A stretch of DNA of 64,000 nucleotides from Pseudomonadota bacterium (GTDB taxonomy: Bacteria > Pseudomonadota > Alphaproteobacteria > Kiloniellales > JACOMY01): the NCBI GenBank assembly GCA_029781795.1, contig JAKOWB010000411.1, positions 1-64,000 on the forward strand. Direction: 5' to 3'. The position numbers and the translations under genes are program-made. Of the stretch, positions 1-12,956 are shown one piece after another (within the stretch, counting starts at the first letter, position 1; the number at the start of each line of letters is the position of its first letter). The notes under the pieces were generated by a model. It did no database searches, was not told the origin of the DNA, and worked only from the letters and a program-made list of their open reading frames with translations.

Positions 1-1
1 C

Positions 2-520
2 GCCATCGTCAAGCTGGACAGCGTGAGCATCGACCAGTCGACCCCCGCGGTACTCTTCCAGGCCGAGTACGGTGCCCTGGCGCTGGGCGGCTCGTTGGCC
101 GCCGGCTGGCGCTTCGACCTGGGGAACGCGTGGCTGCGGCCGGCCGGCGAGCTGGCCTATGTCCACGCCTGGGTCGATTCCTTCGCCGACCCGGCGGGCG
201 ACAAGGTGGTCTACGACGACGGCGACAGCCTCACCGGGCGGCTGAAGCTGCAGGGCGGTATCCGCTTCACCTGGCGGGGTGCCGCCTTCGAGCCCTATGC
301 CGAGCTCGGCGTCGCACGCGAATTCCTGGGCGACACTAGCGCGACGGTGAATGCCATCAGCGAGCGCATCGACCTCGGCGGCACCAGCCTGGAGGCCGGC
401 GGGGGCCTGGTGGTGCGCGACCTCGCCGACCACCTCTCGCTCTCGCTGGACGCCGACTATGCGACCGGACAGAGCGGCAAGGGACTGAGCCTCGGGGTAA
501 GCCTGCGCTTCGCCTGGTAG
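2..520 (+). CDS. Outer-membrane beta-barrel / autotransporter-type C-terminal domain (5' partial)
   Basis: The reading frame is open from the left edge, so the gene starts outside the window and only about 172 C-terminal residues are seen. They show alternating polar/hydrophobic strands with frequent Gly and aromatic residues, typical of an autotransporter or other outer-membrane beta-barrel. The protein ends in Arg-Phe-Ala-Trp, and a terminal aromatic residue is the usual BAM recognition signal. A GTG at 23 is in frame but lies inside the domain and is not a likely start. What precedes the barrel (passenger or complete porin-like barrel) cannot be seen. The next gene lies on the opposite strand, end to end. 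Confidence 0.7.
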   Translation, partial: AIVKLDSVSIDQSTPAVLFQAEYGALALGGSLAAGWRFDLGNAWLRPAGELAYVHAWVDSFADPAGDKVVYDDGDSLTGRLKLQGGIRFTWRGAAFEPYAELGVAREFLGDTSATVNAISERIDLGGTSLEAGGGLVVRDLADHLSLSLDADYATGQSGKGLSLGVSLRFAW

Positions 521-523
521 CGC

Positions 524-790
524 CTAAGGGGCGCCGACCACCAGCCGGCCCTCGAGCAGCACCTTCAGGGCGGCGCCGACGTCGGCGTCGATCTGCGCCG
601 CCGGCTGCTCGGGAAAGGCCTCGCGGTAGGTGGCGAGCAGCACCGCCTCCTCCTGCGGCTCGTCCAGCAGGCGCCAGAGGCCGCTGGCCACGGCGTCGAG
701 ATAGAAGATCTCGCCGCTCGCCGGCTCGACCAGGAAGAACTCGCCGTCGACGTCGGTGGCACGCACTTCGGGGTTGCGGGTATAGCGCAT
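524..790 (-). CDS. PqqD-family peptide-binding protein (RRE-like)
   Basis: An 88-residue PqqD-like protein. Such domains are small winged-helix recognition elements that bind a leader peptide for a modifying enzyme. The typical pattern is visible: an N-terminal strand pair (FFLVEP, then GEIFYLD) followed by the helix ASGLWRLLDEP and an acidic helix. Its ATG overlaps the TGA of the upstream HprK-related gene (ATGA at 787-792), so the two are translationally coupled. The PqqD-plus-HprK-related pairing resembles the annotated 'HPr-rel-A' gene pair. No PQQ biosynthesis genes and no precursor peptide were recognised nearby, so the substrate is unknown. Confidence 0.75.
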   Translation of the reverse strand: MRYTRNPEVRATDVDGEFFLVEPASGEIFYLDAVASGLWRLLDEPQEEAVLLATYREAFPEQPAAQIDADVGAALKVLLEGRLVVGAP

Positions 791-1716
791 CAGCCTCCTC
801 CGAAGCGTTCGACCAGCAGCCGGGCGGTATCGCGGGAGTTGGCGAAGGCCAGGCGGTAGCCCGGCACGCGGCGGATGATCTTGGCCAGGCGACGCGTCGT
901 GGTCTCGGGGTCGAGGTGCGGCGCGGCCGCGACGTCAAACAGCGCCTTCAGCGCCGCGCCCTGGCCCTGTGGCGCGAATTCGATGGCGCCGCGCGGGCGC
1001 CGCTCCAGCGTCACCAGCCCCAGCACCGGCAGGCGCGTGCCGGCGGCGAGCTGCTCCAGCGGGCGGGCCAGCCTCAGGCGCTGCACGTTGTCGAAGTCGC
1101 GCAGCACGCGCTGGCCGACGAAGGCGACGAAGTCGGGCCCGGCGTCAGGCGGCAGCGGCTTGCGCAGGCGCGGCGCCACCCCCAGCGCCGTCGCCTCGAC
1201 CAGGCCGTCGGGCGAGACGCTCAGCACCAGGCGGTCGTCGGCGGCCAGCGGCACGCCCAGCACGGCGCCGTGCACCGCCAGGCTGGACTTGCCGGCCATG
1301 GTGGCGCCGTGCAGCACCAGTAGGCCGCGCGGCAGGGCCAGCGCGGCGGCGTGCACCTGCAGCGCGCGGCGGTCCTGCTGGGTGTAGCAGAGCGTCAGCG
1401 CGCCGCCGATCGCCTCGCCGGCGGCCACCGCGCCCTCGACCTCGAAGCGGTCGCCGGGCGGTCCCGGATAGCGGAACTCGTAGAGCCAGCGCCCGCCCGT
1501 GCCGGCCCGGCGCTCGACCCGCACCGTCGCCGGCGCCGGGTCGTCTTCGGCCAGAGGCAACGGCTGGGTCAGCGGCCATTCGGGCAGCACCTGCTGCACT
1601 TCGGGCAGCAGGGCCAAGGCCCAGGCGGCGCTGCCCGCCGCCGTGTCGCCCTCGCGGTCGGCGAAAGCGATCACCACGGGGCGGCCGGGCGTTGCGAAGG
1701 AGAGGCGGGCTGGCAT
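790..1716 (-). CDS. HprK-related kinase
   Basis: A 308-residue protein with a P-loop typical of the HPr kinase/phosphorylase C-terminal domain: GATMAGKSS at residues 137-145. It is preceded by a conserved-type His-Ala-Ala segment (H122) and followed by an Asp pair at 160-161. The N-terminal 120 residues are not recognisable. HprK-like kinases that travel with PqqD-type proteins are thought to phosphorylate something other than HPr; in some RiPP clusters the target is a peptide. The stop overlaps the start of the PqqD-like gene, which indicates one operon. No strong Shine-Dalgarno precedes the ATG, so the start is moderately certain. Confidence 0.7.
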   Translation of the reverse strand: MPARLSFATPGRPVVIAFADREGDTAAGSAAWALALLPEVQQVLPEWPLTQPLPLAEDDPAPATVRVERRAGTGGRWLYEFRYPGPPGDRFEVEGAVAAGEAIGGALTLCYTQQDRRALQVHAAALALPRGLLVLHGATMAGKSSLAVHGAVLGVPLAADDRLVLSVSPDGLVEATALGVAPRLRKPLPPDAGPDFVAFVGQRVLRDFDNVQRLRLARPLEQLAAGTRLPVLGLVTLERRPRGAIEFAPQGQGAALKALFDVAAAPHLDPETTTRRLAKIIRRVPGYRLAFANSRDTARLLVERFGGG

Positions 1717-1738
1717 CGGCGGCGCGGCCCCCGGATGC

Positions 1739-2269
1739 TCAGTCGCGCGGCGCGTACTTGGCGAGGATGCGCTGCAGCGTGCGGCGATGCATGCGCAGGC
1801 GGCGCGCCGTCTCCGACACGTTGCGCTGGCACTGCTCGTAGACCCGCTGGATGTGCTCCCAGCGCACGCGGTCCGCGGTCATCGGCAGCTCCGGCGGCGG
1901 CGGCGGCTTGGCGCCCTGCGATTGGCGCAGCGCGGCTTCGACTTGGTCGGCGTCGGCGGGCTTCGGCAGATAGTCGACCGCGCCCAGCTTCACCGCGGCC
2001 ACGGCGGTGGCGATGTTGCCATAGCCGGTCAGCACCACGGCGCGGGCCTGCGGGCGCACCTCGTGCAGCCGCTTCACCACGTCGAGGCCGCTGCCGTCCT
2101 TCAGGCGCAGGTCGACCACGGCGTGGGTCGGCTGCGCCGTCTCGATCGCGGCGATGCCGTCGACGACGCTGCCGGCCACGGTCACCTGGAAGCCGCGCTT
2201 TTCCATCGCCTGGGCCAGACGGAGGGCAAGGCGTTCGTCGTCGTCGACGATGATCAGGGAATCGGTCAC
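1739..2269 (-). CDS. regA: Redox response regulator, RegA/ActR/PrrA type
   Basis: A 176-residue response regulator with a receiver domain (acidic DDD near the N-terminus, phospho-acceptor D53 in VVDLRL, Lys in LPKP). A proline-rich linker (KPPPPPELP) leads to a Fis-like helix-turn-helix (NVSETARRLRMHRRTLQRIL). Linker and HTH are hallmarks of the RegA/PrrA/ActR family, which activates photosynthesis, respiration, nitrogen and carbon genes under low redox. I place the start at the GTG at 2267-2269 (VTDSLIIVDDD). The longer open frame upstream lies inside the sensor gene. It starts 4 bases after the sensor-kinase stop, so the pair is co-transcribed. Confidence 0.9.
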   Translation of the reverse strand: MTDSLIIVDDDERLALRLAQAMEKRGFQVTVAGSVVDGIAAIETAQPTHAVVDLRLKDGSGLDVVKRLHEVRPQARAVVLTGYGNIATAVAAVKLGAVDYLPKPADADQVEAALRQSQGAKPPPPPELPMTADRVRWEHIQRVYEQCQRNVSETARRLRMHRRTLQRILAKYAPRD

Positions 2270-2273
2270 GGGA

Positions 2274-3662
2274 TCAGCTCTCCTTGCTCGCAAGGTGGGC
2301 CAAGGGCCAGGAAATGGCAACCTCGGCGCCGCCCTCGGGGCGGTTGCGGAACTCCAGCTCCGCCCCGGTGTGGCCCAGCAGGGTCTGGGCGATGAACACG
2401 CCAAGGCCCATATGGGTCTCGTCGGCCCGGTCGCCAGGCCGCTCCTGCCCCTCGCCCGAAACATAGGGCTCGCCGAGGCGCGCCAGCACCGCCGGCTCGA
2501 AGCCGGGGCCGTCGTCCGACACCGTGACGTCGAGACGCCCGGCACCCCAGATCACCACGATCTCGACCCGGCTGGCGGCGAACTGGATGGCGTTCTGGAT
2601 CAGCGTGCCGAGGCCGTGCAGCAGCGCCGCGTCGCGCGGCAGCACCGGCTCCGCCCCCTGGCCGCCGGCCTTGAGGTTCACCGCCACGCCCTCGCGCTTG
2701 AAAGGCTCGGCCGCCGCCGCCATCAGGGCCGAGACCGGCAGGCTGTGGAAGGGATCGCCGCCCTCGGGCGCCGTCGTGCCCTGGGCGCCGCGGTGCGCCA
2801 GCTCGGCCAGCAGGTTGCGGCAGCGGTCGCTCTCCTCGACCAGCAGCTGGACGTCGCCGATGAAGGGCGAGTCGCGCGGGATGTCGCGCTGCAGGTCGCG
2901 CGCCACCAGCAGGATGGTGTTGAGCGGCGAGCCCAGTTCGTGCGCCACCGCCGCCGCCAGGCCACCCAGCGAGGCGAGGCGCTGCTCGCGCGCCAGCGCC
3001 GACTGCGTGGCGGCCAGCGCTTCGCCCAGCGCGCGGCGCTCGGCGGCGAGCGAGGCGATGTAGGCGGCGATGAAGACCGTGGCCAGCACCAGACCGCCCC
3101 AGATGCCGCCCAGCAGCAGCGGATCGATCAGCACGCCGACGTCGAACCAGGGCAGCGGCCGGTGCCAGATGGCGAGCAGCGTCTCCAGGATCACCGCCAG
3201 CGCCGCCAGCGCCGCGGTCGAGCGTTCCGACAGCACCGAGGCCGAGACCGTGACCGGTGCCAGGATCAGCACGGCGAAGGGATTGGCCAGGCCGCCGGTC
3301 AGCGCCAGCAGGCCGCAGACCTGCAGCATGTCGAAGGCGAGGAAGAGCCGCGCCTCGCCCTCCTCCAGCCAGATGCGGCCGCGGTGCAGCCAGGCGCTGC
3401 CGATGTTGACCAGCGCCGAGAGCGCGATCAGCAGGCTGAGAACGAGGAGCGGCAGGCGGAAGTCGAGCCAGAGCTCCACCACCAGCAGCGCCGAGACCTG
3501 GCCGCCGATGGCGATCCAGCGAATCAGCGCCAGCGTCTTGCGGCGGATGCGTCCACCCAAGGCCTGCTCCAGCAGCGGGCCGGTGGTGTCCGGCGCGCGC
3601 GGGGCGGTCTTCGGGCCGGCCGCCTCAGGCGGCCTGGAGGTTCTGCTCGTCGTGGATGCCAC
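2274..3662 (-). CDS. regB: Redox sensor histidine kinase, RegB/ActS/PrrB type
   Basis: A 462-residue membrane histidine kinase. The N-terminal half has about six hydrophobic helices (roughly 43-205) and the GGLANPF motif at 123-129, the RegB quinone-sensing loop signature. The H-box is AVAHELGSPLN, with phospho-acceptor H241. Cys281 in DRCRNLL matches the redox-active cysteine position of RegB. The ATPase domain has N and G boxes (IQNAIQF, DDGPGFE). The start shown overlaps the 3' end of the upstream ferritin-like gene by 38 bases; no better start is evident. Partner of the RegA-like gene directly downstream. Confidence 0.9.
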   Translation of the reverse strand: MASTTSRTSRPPEAAGPKTAPRAPDTTGPLLEQALGGRIRRKTLALIRWIAIGGQVSALLVVELWLDFRLPLLVLSLLIALSALVNIGSAWLHRGRIWLEEGEARLFLAFDMLQVCGLLALTGGLANPFAVLILAPVTVSASVLSERSTAALAALAVILETLLAIWHRPLPWFDVGVLIDPLLLGGIWGGLVLATVFIAAYIASLAAERRALGEALAATQSALAREQRLASLGGLAAAVAHELGSPLNTILLVARDLQRDIPRDSPFIGDVQLLVEESDRCRNLLAELAHRGAQGTTAPEGGDPFHSLPVSALMAAAAEPFKREGVAVNLKAGGQGAEPVLPRDAALLHGLGTLIQNAIQFAASRVEIVVIWGAGRLDVTVSDDGPGFEPAVLARLGEPYVSGEGQERPGDRADETHMGLGVFIAQTLLGHTGAELEFRNRPEGGAEVAISWPLAHLASKES

Positions 3663-4503
3663 GGGCCAGACGCTTGTGCCGGGTGCGCAGCAGCCAGTAG
3701 GCGACGCGCGACCCGAAGGAGGCCATGCGGCCCTGCGGGTCGAGGCCCGCCGCCTTCAGCGTCATGGCCACGGCGCGGTCGATGTGCTCGCGCCGATAGA
3801 GGCCCAGGGCGCCGCGCATGTAGGCGGCGCTCCAGATCTTCCGGTCGTAGGGCTGGTTGGTGTCGCCGTTGGCGGCATAGTAGGCGTAGGCCAGCTCGTC
3901 GTCCTCGGACTCGGCGATGCGGCCGATGGCGATCAGCAGGCGGCGCGCCTTGCTGATGCGGTCCTTCTGCAGGTAGCGCTTGAGGTGCGTGTAGAAGAGC
4001 TTGTAGTGGCGGAACTCGTCGGCGGCGATGCGCTGGCAGATCTTCTTGAACACCGGCTCGGGCATGGACTGGCCGAAGGCGGTGTAGAAGGACGAGGTGC
4101 CGACCTCGACGATGCAGCGCGCGACCAGCTCGCCGGCGCGGCTGCCGCGGACCGATTCCTTGGCGTCGAGCGGCAGGGAGTAGCCCTGGCGGAAGCGCTT
4201 GATGGCCTGATCGAAGTCGAAGCTGGGGTCGGCCATCCTGGCCCAGCGGCCCAGGGCGACGCCGTGCAGCACCTCCTCCTCGGCCCAGGTCTCGGCCGCG
4301 GCCTTGAACTCCGGATCGTCGGGAAAGACGTTGGTCAGGTAGGCGGCGTAGTCGTAGGCGTTGAACTCCACCATCGCCGCGGCCTTGACGGTCTTGAGGA
4401 GCTGCGGATCGACCTTCGCGGGATCGAAGTCTTCCCACGGCATGCCATCGACCCAGGTCGGACCCTTCGGCACCACCGGGACGGGACGCTGCGACACGCT
4501 CAT
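3625..4503 (-). CDS. Ferritin-like diiron protein
   Basis: A 292-residue helical protein with an apparent four-helix diiron site: E46, E77-x-x-H80 (EEEVLH), E133 (IVEVG) and E163-x-x-H166 (DEFRHY). This E / ExxH / E / ExxH arrangement is shared by ferritin-like oxygenases, acyl-ACP desaturases and rubrerythrin relatives, and I cannot assign a substrate. The ATG at 4501-4503 has a good Shine-Dalgarno (GGAAGGAG). The reading frame upstream is open but lacks coding character. The gene overlaps the start of the redox sensor kinase, which suggests co-expression and a possible link to oxygen or redox sensing. Confidence 0.7.
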   Translation of the reverse strand: MSVSQRPVPVVPKGPTWVDGMPWEDFDPAKVDPQLLKTVKAAAMVEFNAYDYAAYLTNVFPDDPEFKAAAETWAEEEVLHGVALGRWARMADPSFDFDQAIKRFRQGYSLPLDAKESVRGSRAGELVARCIVEVGTSSFYTAFGQSMPEPVFKKICQRIAADEFRHYKLFYTHLKRYLQKDRISKARRLLIAIGRIAESEDDELAYAYYAANGDTNQPYDRKIWSAAYMRGALGLYRREHIDRAVAMTLKAAGLDPQGRMASFGSRVAYWLLRTRHKRLARGIHDEQNLQAA

Positions 4504-5113
4504 GGTCTTCTCCTTCCCCAAGCTTCCTCGGGACCCCGAAGGCCAATCGGCCGGTGTCATACCGGGCCGGAACCGTACCTCTGTTGCCAACGGTTCACGG
4601 CGCAGGCCGGTTGCGAAGGCATACAGCGCCCTTCGCACGGTCGGCACCGGGCGCGGGCGCATCCTGCTCTCTCCTCCGGACCGGCGCCCTTTCGCCCCTC
4701 TTGTCCCGCGGGGGCTCCCCGTTCGCTGCCAGCCGACATAATGTAGCGGGCCGGGGCGGCCTCTGCCAAGCGCCGAGCAGCCTTCATTTAAGCAAAGCGT
4801 CACAGGGATTTAGCGAAGGTGTCGAGGAAGCGGCGCCGAGACCCGGCGCATGACAGCCATCCTGGGTCCCGGCCGGCGAAGCCTTGACTGCTGCACTGCA
4901 AAAGAGCATGTAGAGGCACGGCACCCCCCGCGATCGCGCGGGCGCGCCCCTGGCACCTGCGCCGCAACGGCGCGCCGGCGGCGCCTCATCGCGGGACCCA
5001 TGGGTCGCCTTCATCCACCAAGCACTGATACCCGGGTGCGCGCGGGTCAGGACAGCGCAACAACCACGCCCGTGGCCGGACTCCGAGTCTGCCCGGGCCC
5101 GAAAGGATTCGTT
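4504..5113. other. Divergent intergenic region, no gene recognised
   Basis: These 610 bases separate the minus-strand ferritin-like gene from rhlE. Open frames cross the region on both strands, but they read as low-complexity Arg/Pro/Ala and have no recognisable homology, so I do not call a gene. It is less GC-rich around 4770-4820 and 4884-4915. About 200 bases lie between the best rhlE promoter candidate and its start codon, so rhlE may carry a long 5' leader. Confidence 0.5.
4884..4913 (+). promoter_or_regulatory. Possible rhlE promoter
   Basis: A TTGACT hexamer at 4884-4889 is followed after 17-18 bases by CATGTA/ATGTAG. The -35 is good and the -10 is poor. It is the best sigma-70-like match upstream of rhlE and would give a leader of about 200 nt. 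Weak evidence. Confidence 0.3.
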
Positions 5114-6751
<1,638 letters not shown>

Positions 6752-6774
6752 CCCGGCAAGGCATCGCGAAAGGC

Positions 6775-6801
6775 AAAGGCCGGCGCCCCGCGCCGGCCTT
6801 T
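6775..6801 (+). terminator. Rho-independent-type terminator after rhlE
   Basis: A perfect 11-bp stem (6775-6785 with 6791-6801) with a 5-base loop, flanked by AAA and TTT. It sits 24 bases after the rhlE stop and before the convergent outer-membrane protein gene, so it may act in both directions. Confidence 0.75.
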
Positions 6802-6820
6802 GTCGTTTGGGCGCCGCCGC

Positions 6821-7525
6821 TCAGTCCAGGCGCAGGCTGTGCAGCAGCGGCGCCAGGTCGATGCGGCCGGTCAGCAGGACGCTGTGGCTGCTGTAGCCGG
6901 TGATGCGACGCTGGATCAGGATGCCGCCGGGCCCGGTGGCATCGATGTGCAGGTCGTCGTCGGTCAGCGCGAAGTAGCGGTACTCGACGCCGACGTGGAA
7001 GCCGCCGACCACCTCGTAGGAGACGCCGCCGATCGCCTGCCAGGCCAGCGAATCGCCGCTCTGGTCGTCGCCGAAGTCCGAGGTGTAGTCGTAGACCCAG
7101 TGCCCCCAGCCGATGCCGCCGCCGGCCGTCAGTTCCCAACCCGGGGCGACCGCGTAGCCCAGGCGAAGGTTGGCCATGGCGCTGGTGACCTGGACCTCGG
7201 CGGACTCCTCGAAGGAGTTGAGGTCGCCGACCCGGGTCTTGACGTGGTCGCCGAGCCGCTGCGCGCCCTCGGCCTCCACCGACAGCGAGAAGCCGCCGCC
7301 CAGATCGAAGCCGTAGCCGGCGAAGCCGCCATCGACCAGGCCCGGGTCGAAGATGTGCGTGAGCTCGGTTTCCGATACCAGCATGCCGCCGGCGTAGACC
7401 TGGCCGGTCACGGACTCGTCCGGCTCGTAGTTGACGCCACCGAACAGCCCGACATAGGCGCCGTCCGCCGCGGCCGCCGTCGCCAGGGCAACGCTGCCCA
7501 GCAGCCCCAGAATCAATGCACGCAT
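6821..7525 (-). CDS. Outer-membrane beta-barrel protein
   Basis: A 234-residue secreted protein. The signal peptide MRALILGLLGSVALATAAAA is followed by a beta-barrel rich in Gly/Tyr and alternating strands (AYVGLFGGVNY, GFAGYGFDLG, VGVEYRYFALTDDD), resembling OmpA/Omp25/LomR-type surface antigens. It ends in Leu-Arg-Leu-Asp rather than an aromatic residue, which is atypical for a barrel C-terminus. The ATG at 7523-7525 follows GGGAG at good spacing. The much longer open frame upstream overlaps atpC and is not coding. It is bracketed by terminator hairpins, so it is probably monocistronic. Confidence 0.75.
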   Translation of the reverse strand: MRALILGLLGSVALATAAAADGAYVGLFGGVNYEPDESVTGQVYAGGMLVSETELTHIFDPGLVDGGFAGYGFDLGGGFSLSVEAEGAQRLGDHVKTRVGDLNSFEESAEVQVTSAMANLRLGYAVAPGWELTAGGGIGWGHWVYDYTSDFGDDQSGDSLAWQAIGGVSYEVVGGFHVGVEYRYFALTDDDLHIDATGPGGILIQRRITGYSSHSVLLTGRIDLAPLLHSLRLD

Positions 7526-7603
7526 GCTGATCTCCCGATCGATTCCCCCATCGGCCAAGCATCGCCAGCAGCGGCCGGTCCGGCAAGGCCCGCCGCAAAG
7601 CAA

Positions 7604-7628
7604 AAGGCCGGCGCGGGGCGCCGGCCTT
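7604..7628 (-). terminator. Terminator of the atp operon
   Basis: A perfect 11-bp GC-rich stem (7604-7614 with 7618-7628) with a 3-base loop, followed on the minus strand by TTTT. It lies 26 bases past the atpC stop. Confidence 0.8.
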
Positions 7629-7653
7629 GCCAGATCTCCGAGGAAGCGGAACC

Positions 7654-8070
7654 TCAGCCCCGGATCGCCGCCAGCTTGGCCTTGGCGACGTTGACCGCGC
7701 GCTCGGCCAGGCCCTTGGCGTGGGCGTCGGTGGCATCGGCCAGGTCCTCGCTCGCGTCCTTCAGCTCCTGCTCGGCCGCGGCGCGGTCGAGGCGGGCGAC
7801 CGGCATGGCCTGCTCGGCCAGCACGGTCAGGCGCTCGGGCGTCACCTCGGCGAAGCCGCCGGCGACGAAGATGCGCTCCTTCGGCTGGCGGGCGCTGCCC
7901 TGGCCCTCGTAGGTGGTGATGACGCCGGGCCGGATGGTGGAGACCAGCGGCGCGTGGCGCGGCAGCACGCCGAAATCGCCGTCGCCGCCGGGGACCACGA
8001 CCATGTCGACGGCCTCGGAGAAGACCAGCGCCTCGGGCGCCACCAGGTCGAACTGCACCTTCTCGGCCAT
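7654..8070 (-). CDS. atpC: F1Fo ATP synthase epsilon subunit
   Basis: A 138-residue epsilon subunit of F1. The N-terminal beta-sandwich is conserved (FDLVAPEALVFSE, VVVPGGDGDFGVLPRHAPLVS), followed by a short C-terminal helical hairpin rich in Ala/Glu/Lys. It couples rotation with gamma and inhibits ATP hydrolysis. Last gene of the minus-strand atpHAGDC operon, followed by a strong terminator. Confidence 0.95.
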   Translation of the reverse strand: MAEKVQFDLVAPEALVFSEAVDMVVVPGGDGDFGVLPRHAPLVSTIRPGVITTYEGQGSARQPKERIFVAGGFAEVTPERLTVLAEQAMPVARLDRAAAEQELKDASEDLADATDAHAKGLAERAVNVAKAKLAAIRG

Positions 8071-8117
8071 TGCTCTGCTCCCGGGGGCCAGCCTCTGGCC
8101 CCACCCCCACCCCGACC

Positions 8118-8140
8118 CTCCCCCATCAAGGGGGAGGGGG
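8118..8140. repeat. Intergenic G/C palindrome between atpD and atpC
   Basis: A perfect 9-bp stem (8118-8126 with 8132-8140) of the CCCTCCCCC/GGGGGAGGG type. It is a half-size relative of the larger palindromic repeats at 16.7, 21.1, 53.5 and 57.5 kb. Inside the atp operon it could act as an mRNA-stability or attenuation element. Confidence 0.6.
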
Positions 8141-8158
8141 CAGGGGGACTAGGTGTGA

Positions 8159-9646
<1,488 letters not shown>

Positions 9647-10543
9647 CTACATCGCTTCCTTGGCGGACACGATCTCGATCAGTTCCTTGGTGATGATGGC
9701 CTGACGCGTGCGGTTGTAGGTCAGCGTCAGCTTGTTGATCATCTCGCCGGCGTTGCGGGTCGCGTTGTCCATGGCGGACATGCGCGCGCCCTGCTCGCTG
9801 GCGTTGTTCTCCAGCAGCGCCTTGTAGAGCTGCACCGAGAGGTTGCGCGGCAGCAGCTCGGTCAGGATCGCTTCTTCCGAGGGCTCGTACTCGTAGACCG
9901 CGCCCGAGGCTGCGGTGACCGGGCCCGCGCCGCCCTCGGTGCCGGCCGGCACGCTGAAGGGGATGAGCTGCTGGGCGGTGACGATCTGGCTGATCGCCGA
10001 CTTGAAGCGGGCGAAGATCAGCGTCGCGACGTCGTACTCGCCACTCTCGAACATCGCGGTGATGCGGTCGGCGATCTCCGCCGCCTTGGCGAAGGAGGGC
10101 CGGGGACGCGAGACGTCTTCCAGCGTGCCGACGATCAGGCTGGCGTAGTCGCGGCGCAGCTGGTCGCGCCCCTTGCGGCCGACGCAGAGCACCTTGACCT
10201 TCTTGTTCTCGGCCAGCAGCAGGCGGATGCGGCGCCGCGCCTCGCGCACGATCGAGGAATTGAAGGCGCCGCAGAGACCGCGGTCGGCGGTGGCGACGAT
10301 CAGCAGGTGCGTCTCGTCCTGGCCGTTGCCGGCCAGCAGCTTCGGCGCGCCGGCACGCCCGGCGACCGAGGCCGCCAGGCCCTGCAGCATCCGCTCCATG
10401 CGCTCGGCATAGGGCCGCGCCGCCTCGGCCTGTTCCTGGGCACGGCGGAGCTTGGCCGCCGCGACCATCTTCATGGCCGAGGTGATCTTGCGCGTGGACT
10501 TCACGCTGTTGATGCGGACGCGTAGGTCCTTGAGGCTCGGCAT
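9647..10543 (-). CDS. atpG: F1Fo ATP synthase gamma subunit
   Basis: A 298-residue central-stalk subunit. The N-terminus is conserved ([21 protein letters not shown], one residue longer than the quoted limit if extended), and the C-terminal helix contains [15 protein letters not shown]. It carries rotation from the c-ring to the catalytic hexamer. Length and context are normal. Confidence 0.97.
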   Translation of the reverse strand: MPSLKDLRVRINSVKSTRKITSAMKMVAAAKLRRAQEQAEAARPYAERMERMLQGLAASVAGRAGAPKLLAGNGQDETHLLIVATADRGLCGAFNSSIVREARRRIRLLLAENKKVKVLCVGRKGRDQLRRDYASLIVGTLEDVSRPRPSFAKAAEIADRITAMFESGEYDVATLIFARFKSAISQIVTAQQLIPFSVPAGTEGGAGPVTAASGAVYEYEPSEEAILTELLPRNLSVQLYKALLENNASEQGARMSAMDNATRNAGEMINKLTLTYNRTRQAIITKELIEIVSAKEAM

Positions 10544-10584
10544 GAGGCGCTATCCCTCGTGTCTCGTCCCTGGGCCCCGTCGGC

Positions 10585-12114
<1,530 letters not shown>

Positions 12115-12115
12115 G

Positions 12116-12673
12116 TCAGACCCCCTTCATCGCGTTCTGGAGTTTCTGCAATTTGGTCTTGAGCGAGCCGTCGACCATGCGGCTGCCGACCTGAACGATC
12201 AGGCCGCCGATGAGGCTCTCGTCGATCCTGGTCTCGATGCGGACCTTGCCGCCCACCGAGGCCTTGAGGGTGTCTTCCAGGTGCTTGGCCTGGGCGTCGG
12301 TCAGCGGGCGCGCGACGGTCACCTGCGCGGTGACCTCGCCGCGGCGGCGCGCCAGCTCGGCCAGGAAGCCGTCGATCATGCCGCGGAGGGCGAAGAGGCG
12401 GCGGTTCTCGGCCACCACCAGCACGAACTTGCGGGTCAGCGCCGAGACGCTGGCCTTGGCCAGCACCGCGTCCATCGCCTTGACCTGCTGGTCGCGGCCG
12501 TAGAGCGGGCTCAGCATCAGCCGGCGCAGCTCCGGGCTCTCCTCGATCAGGGACTTCAGGCCGGTAAGGTCGCCGGCCACCTGGTCCAGCGCCTTCTGCT
12601 CGTCGGCAAGCTCGAACAGGGCCGCTACATAGCGCCCCGCGAGCCCGCTCACGCTCCTGTCTTCGCCAGCCAC
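12116..12673 (-). CDS. atpH: F1Fo ATP synthase delta subunit (OSCP)
   Basis: A 185-residue delta subunit, the peripheral-stalk cap on F1. The core is recognisable: [18 protein letters not shown], then [15 protein letters not shown], then the C-terminal [19 protein letters not shown] place the start at GTG 12671-12673, which gives the normal length for alphaproteobacteria and has GGAG just upstream. The open frame extends further, but that sequence lacks homology. First gene of the operon; Fo genes are not in the window, as is usual for alphaproteobacteria with a split ATPase locus. Confidence 0.92.
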   Translation of the reverse strand: MAGEDRSVSGLAGRYVAALFELADEQKALDQVAGDLTGLKSLIEESPELRRLMLSPLYGRDQQVKAMDAVLAKASVSALTRKFVLVVAENRRLFALRGMIDGFLAELARRRGEVTAQVTVARPLTDAQAKHLEDTLKASVGGKVRIETRIDESLIGGLIVQVGSRMVDGSLKTKLQKLQNAMKGV

Positions 12674-12956
12674 GCGCTCCAATTCCCCGATGATGGCCCG
12701 ACCCGAAGATCCGCGGGGAGCCAGGCCCAGCCCGCAGCTTCGTACCGGGAAACCCACGGTTTCCCCGCTCTTCCGCGTCCGCCGGACCGCGTGCCCGAAA
12801 CGGCCACGACGGCGACAACAGTCAAGCGTGCCGTAACGGGTCCCGGCCCGACGGCGGCGGGTTGGTAACATAGGGCCTGACCCCTGGCAAGCATGGCAAA
12901 GAGGCCGCATGACGGTCCTGCGCGCCTGCGGCGTTTCGCGCCGCAAAGGGCCCGCG
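12674..12956. other. atpH-priA intergenic region
   Basis: About 280 bases between the priA stop and atpH, both on the minus strand. It should hold the atp operon promoter, but I see no convincing -35/-10 pair. A short GC hairpin (12927-12945) follows priA but has no T-tract. Confidence 0.4.

Noticed and set aside
4850-5113. Upstream extension of rhlE to an ATG at 4850
   Set aside because: The extra 88 residues are low-complexity and unlike any RhlE N-terminus; the TTG at 5114 has a ribosome site.
12927-12945. Hairpin after priA as a terminator
   Set aside because: A 7-bp stem without any T-tract on the minus strand. Not convincing.
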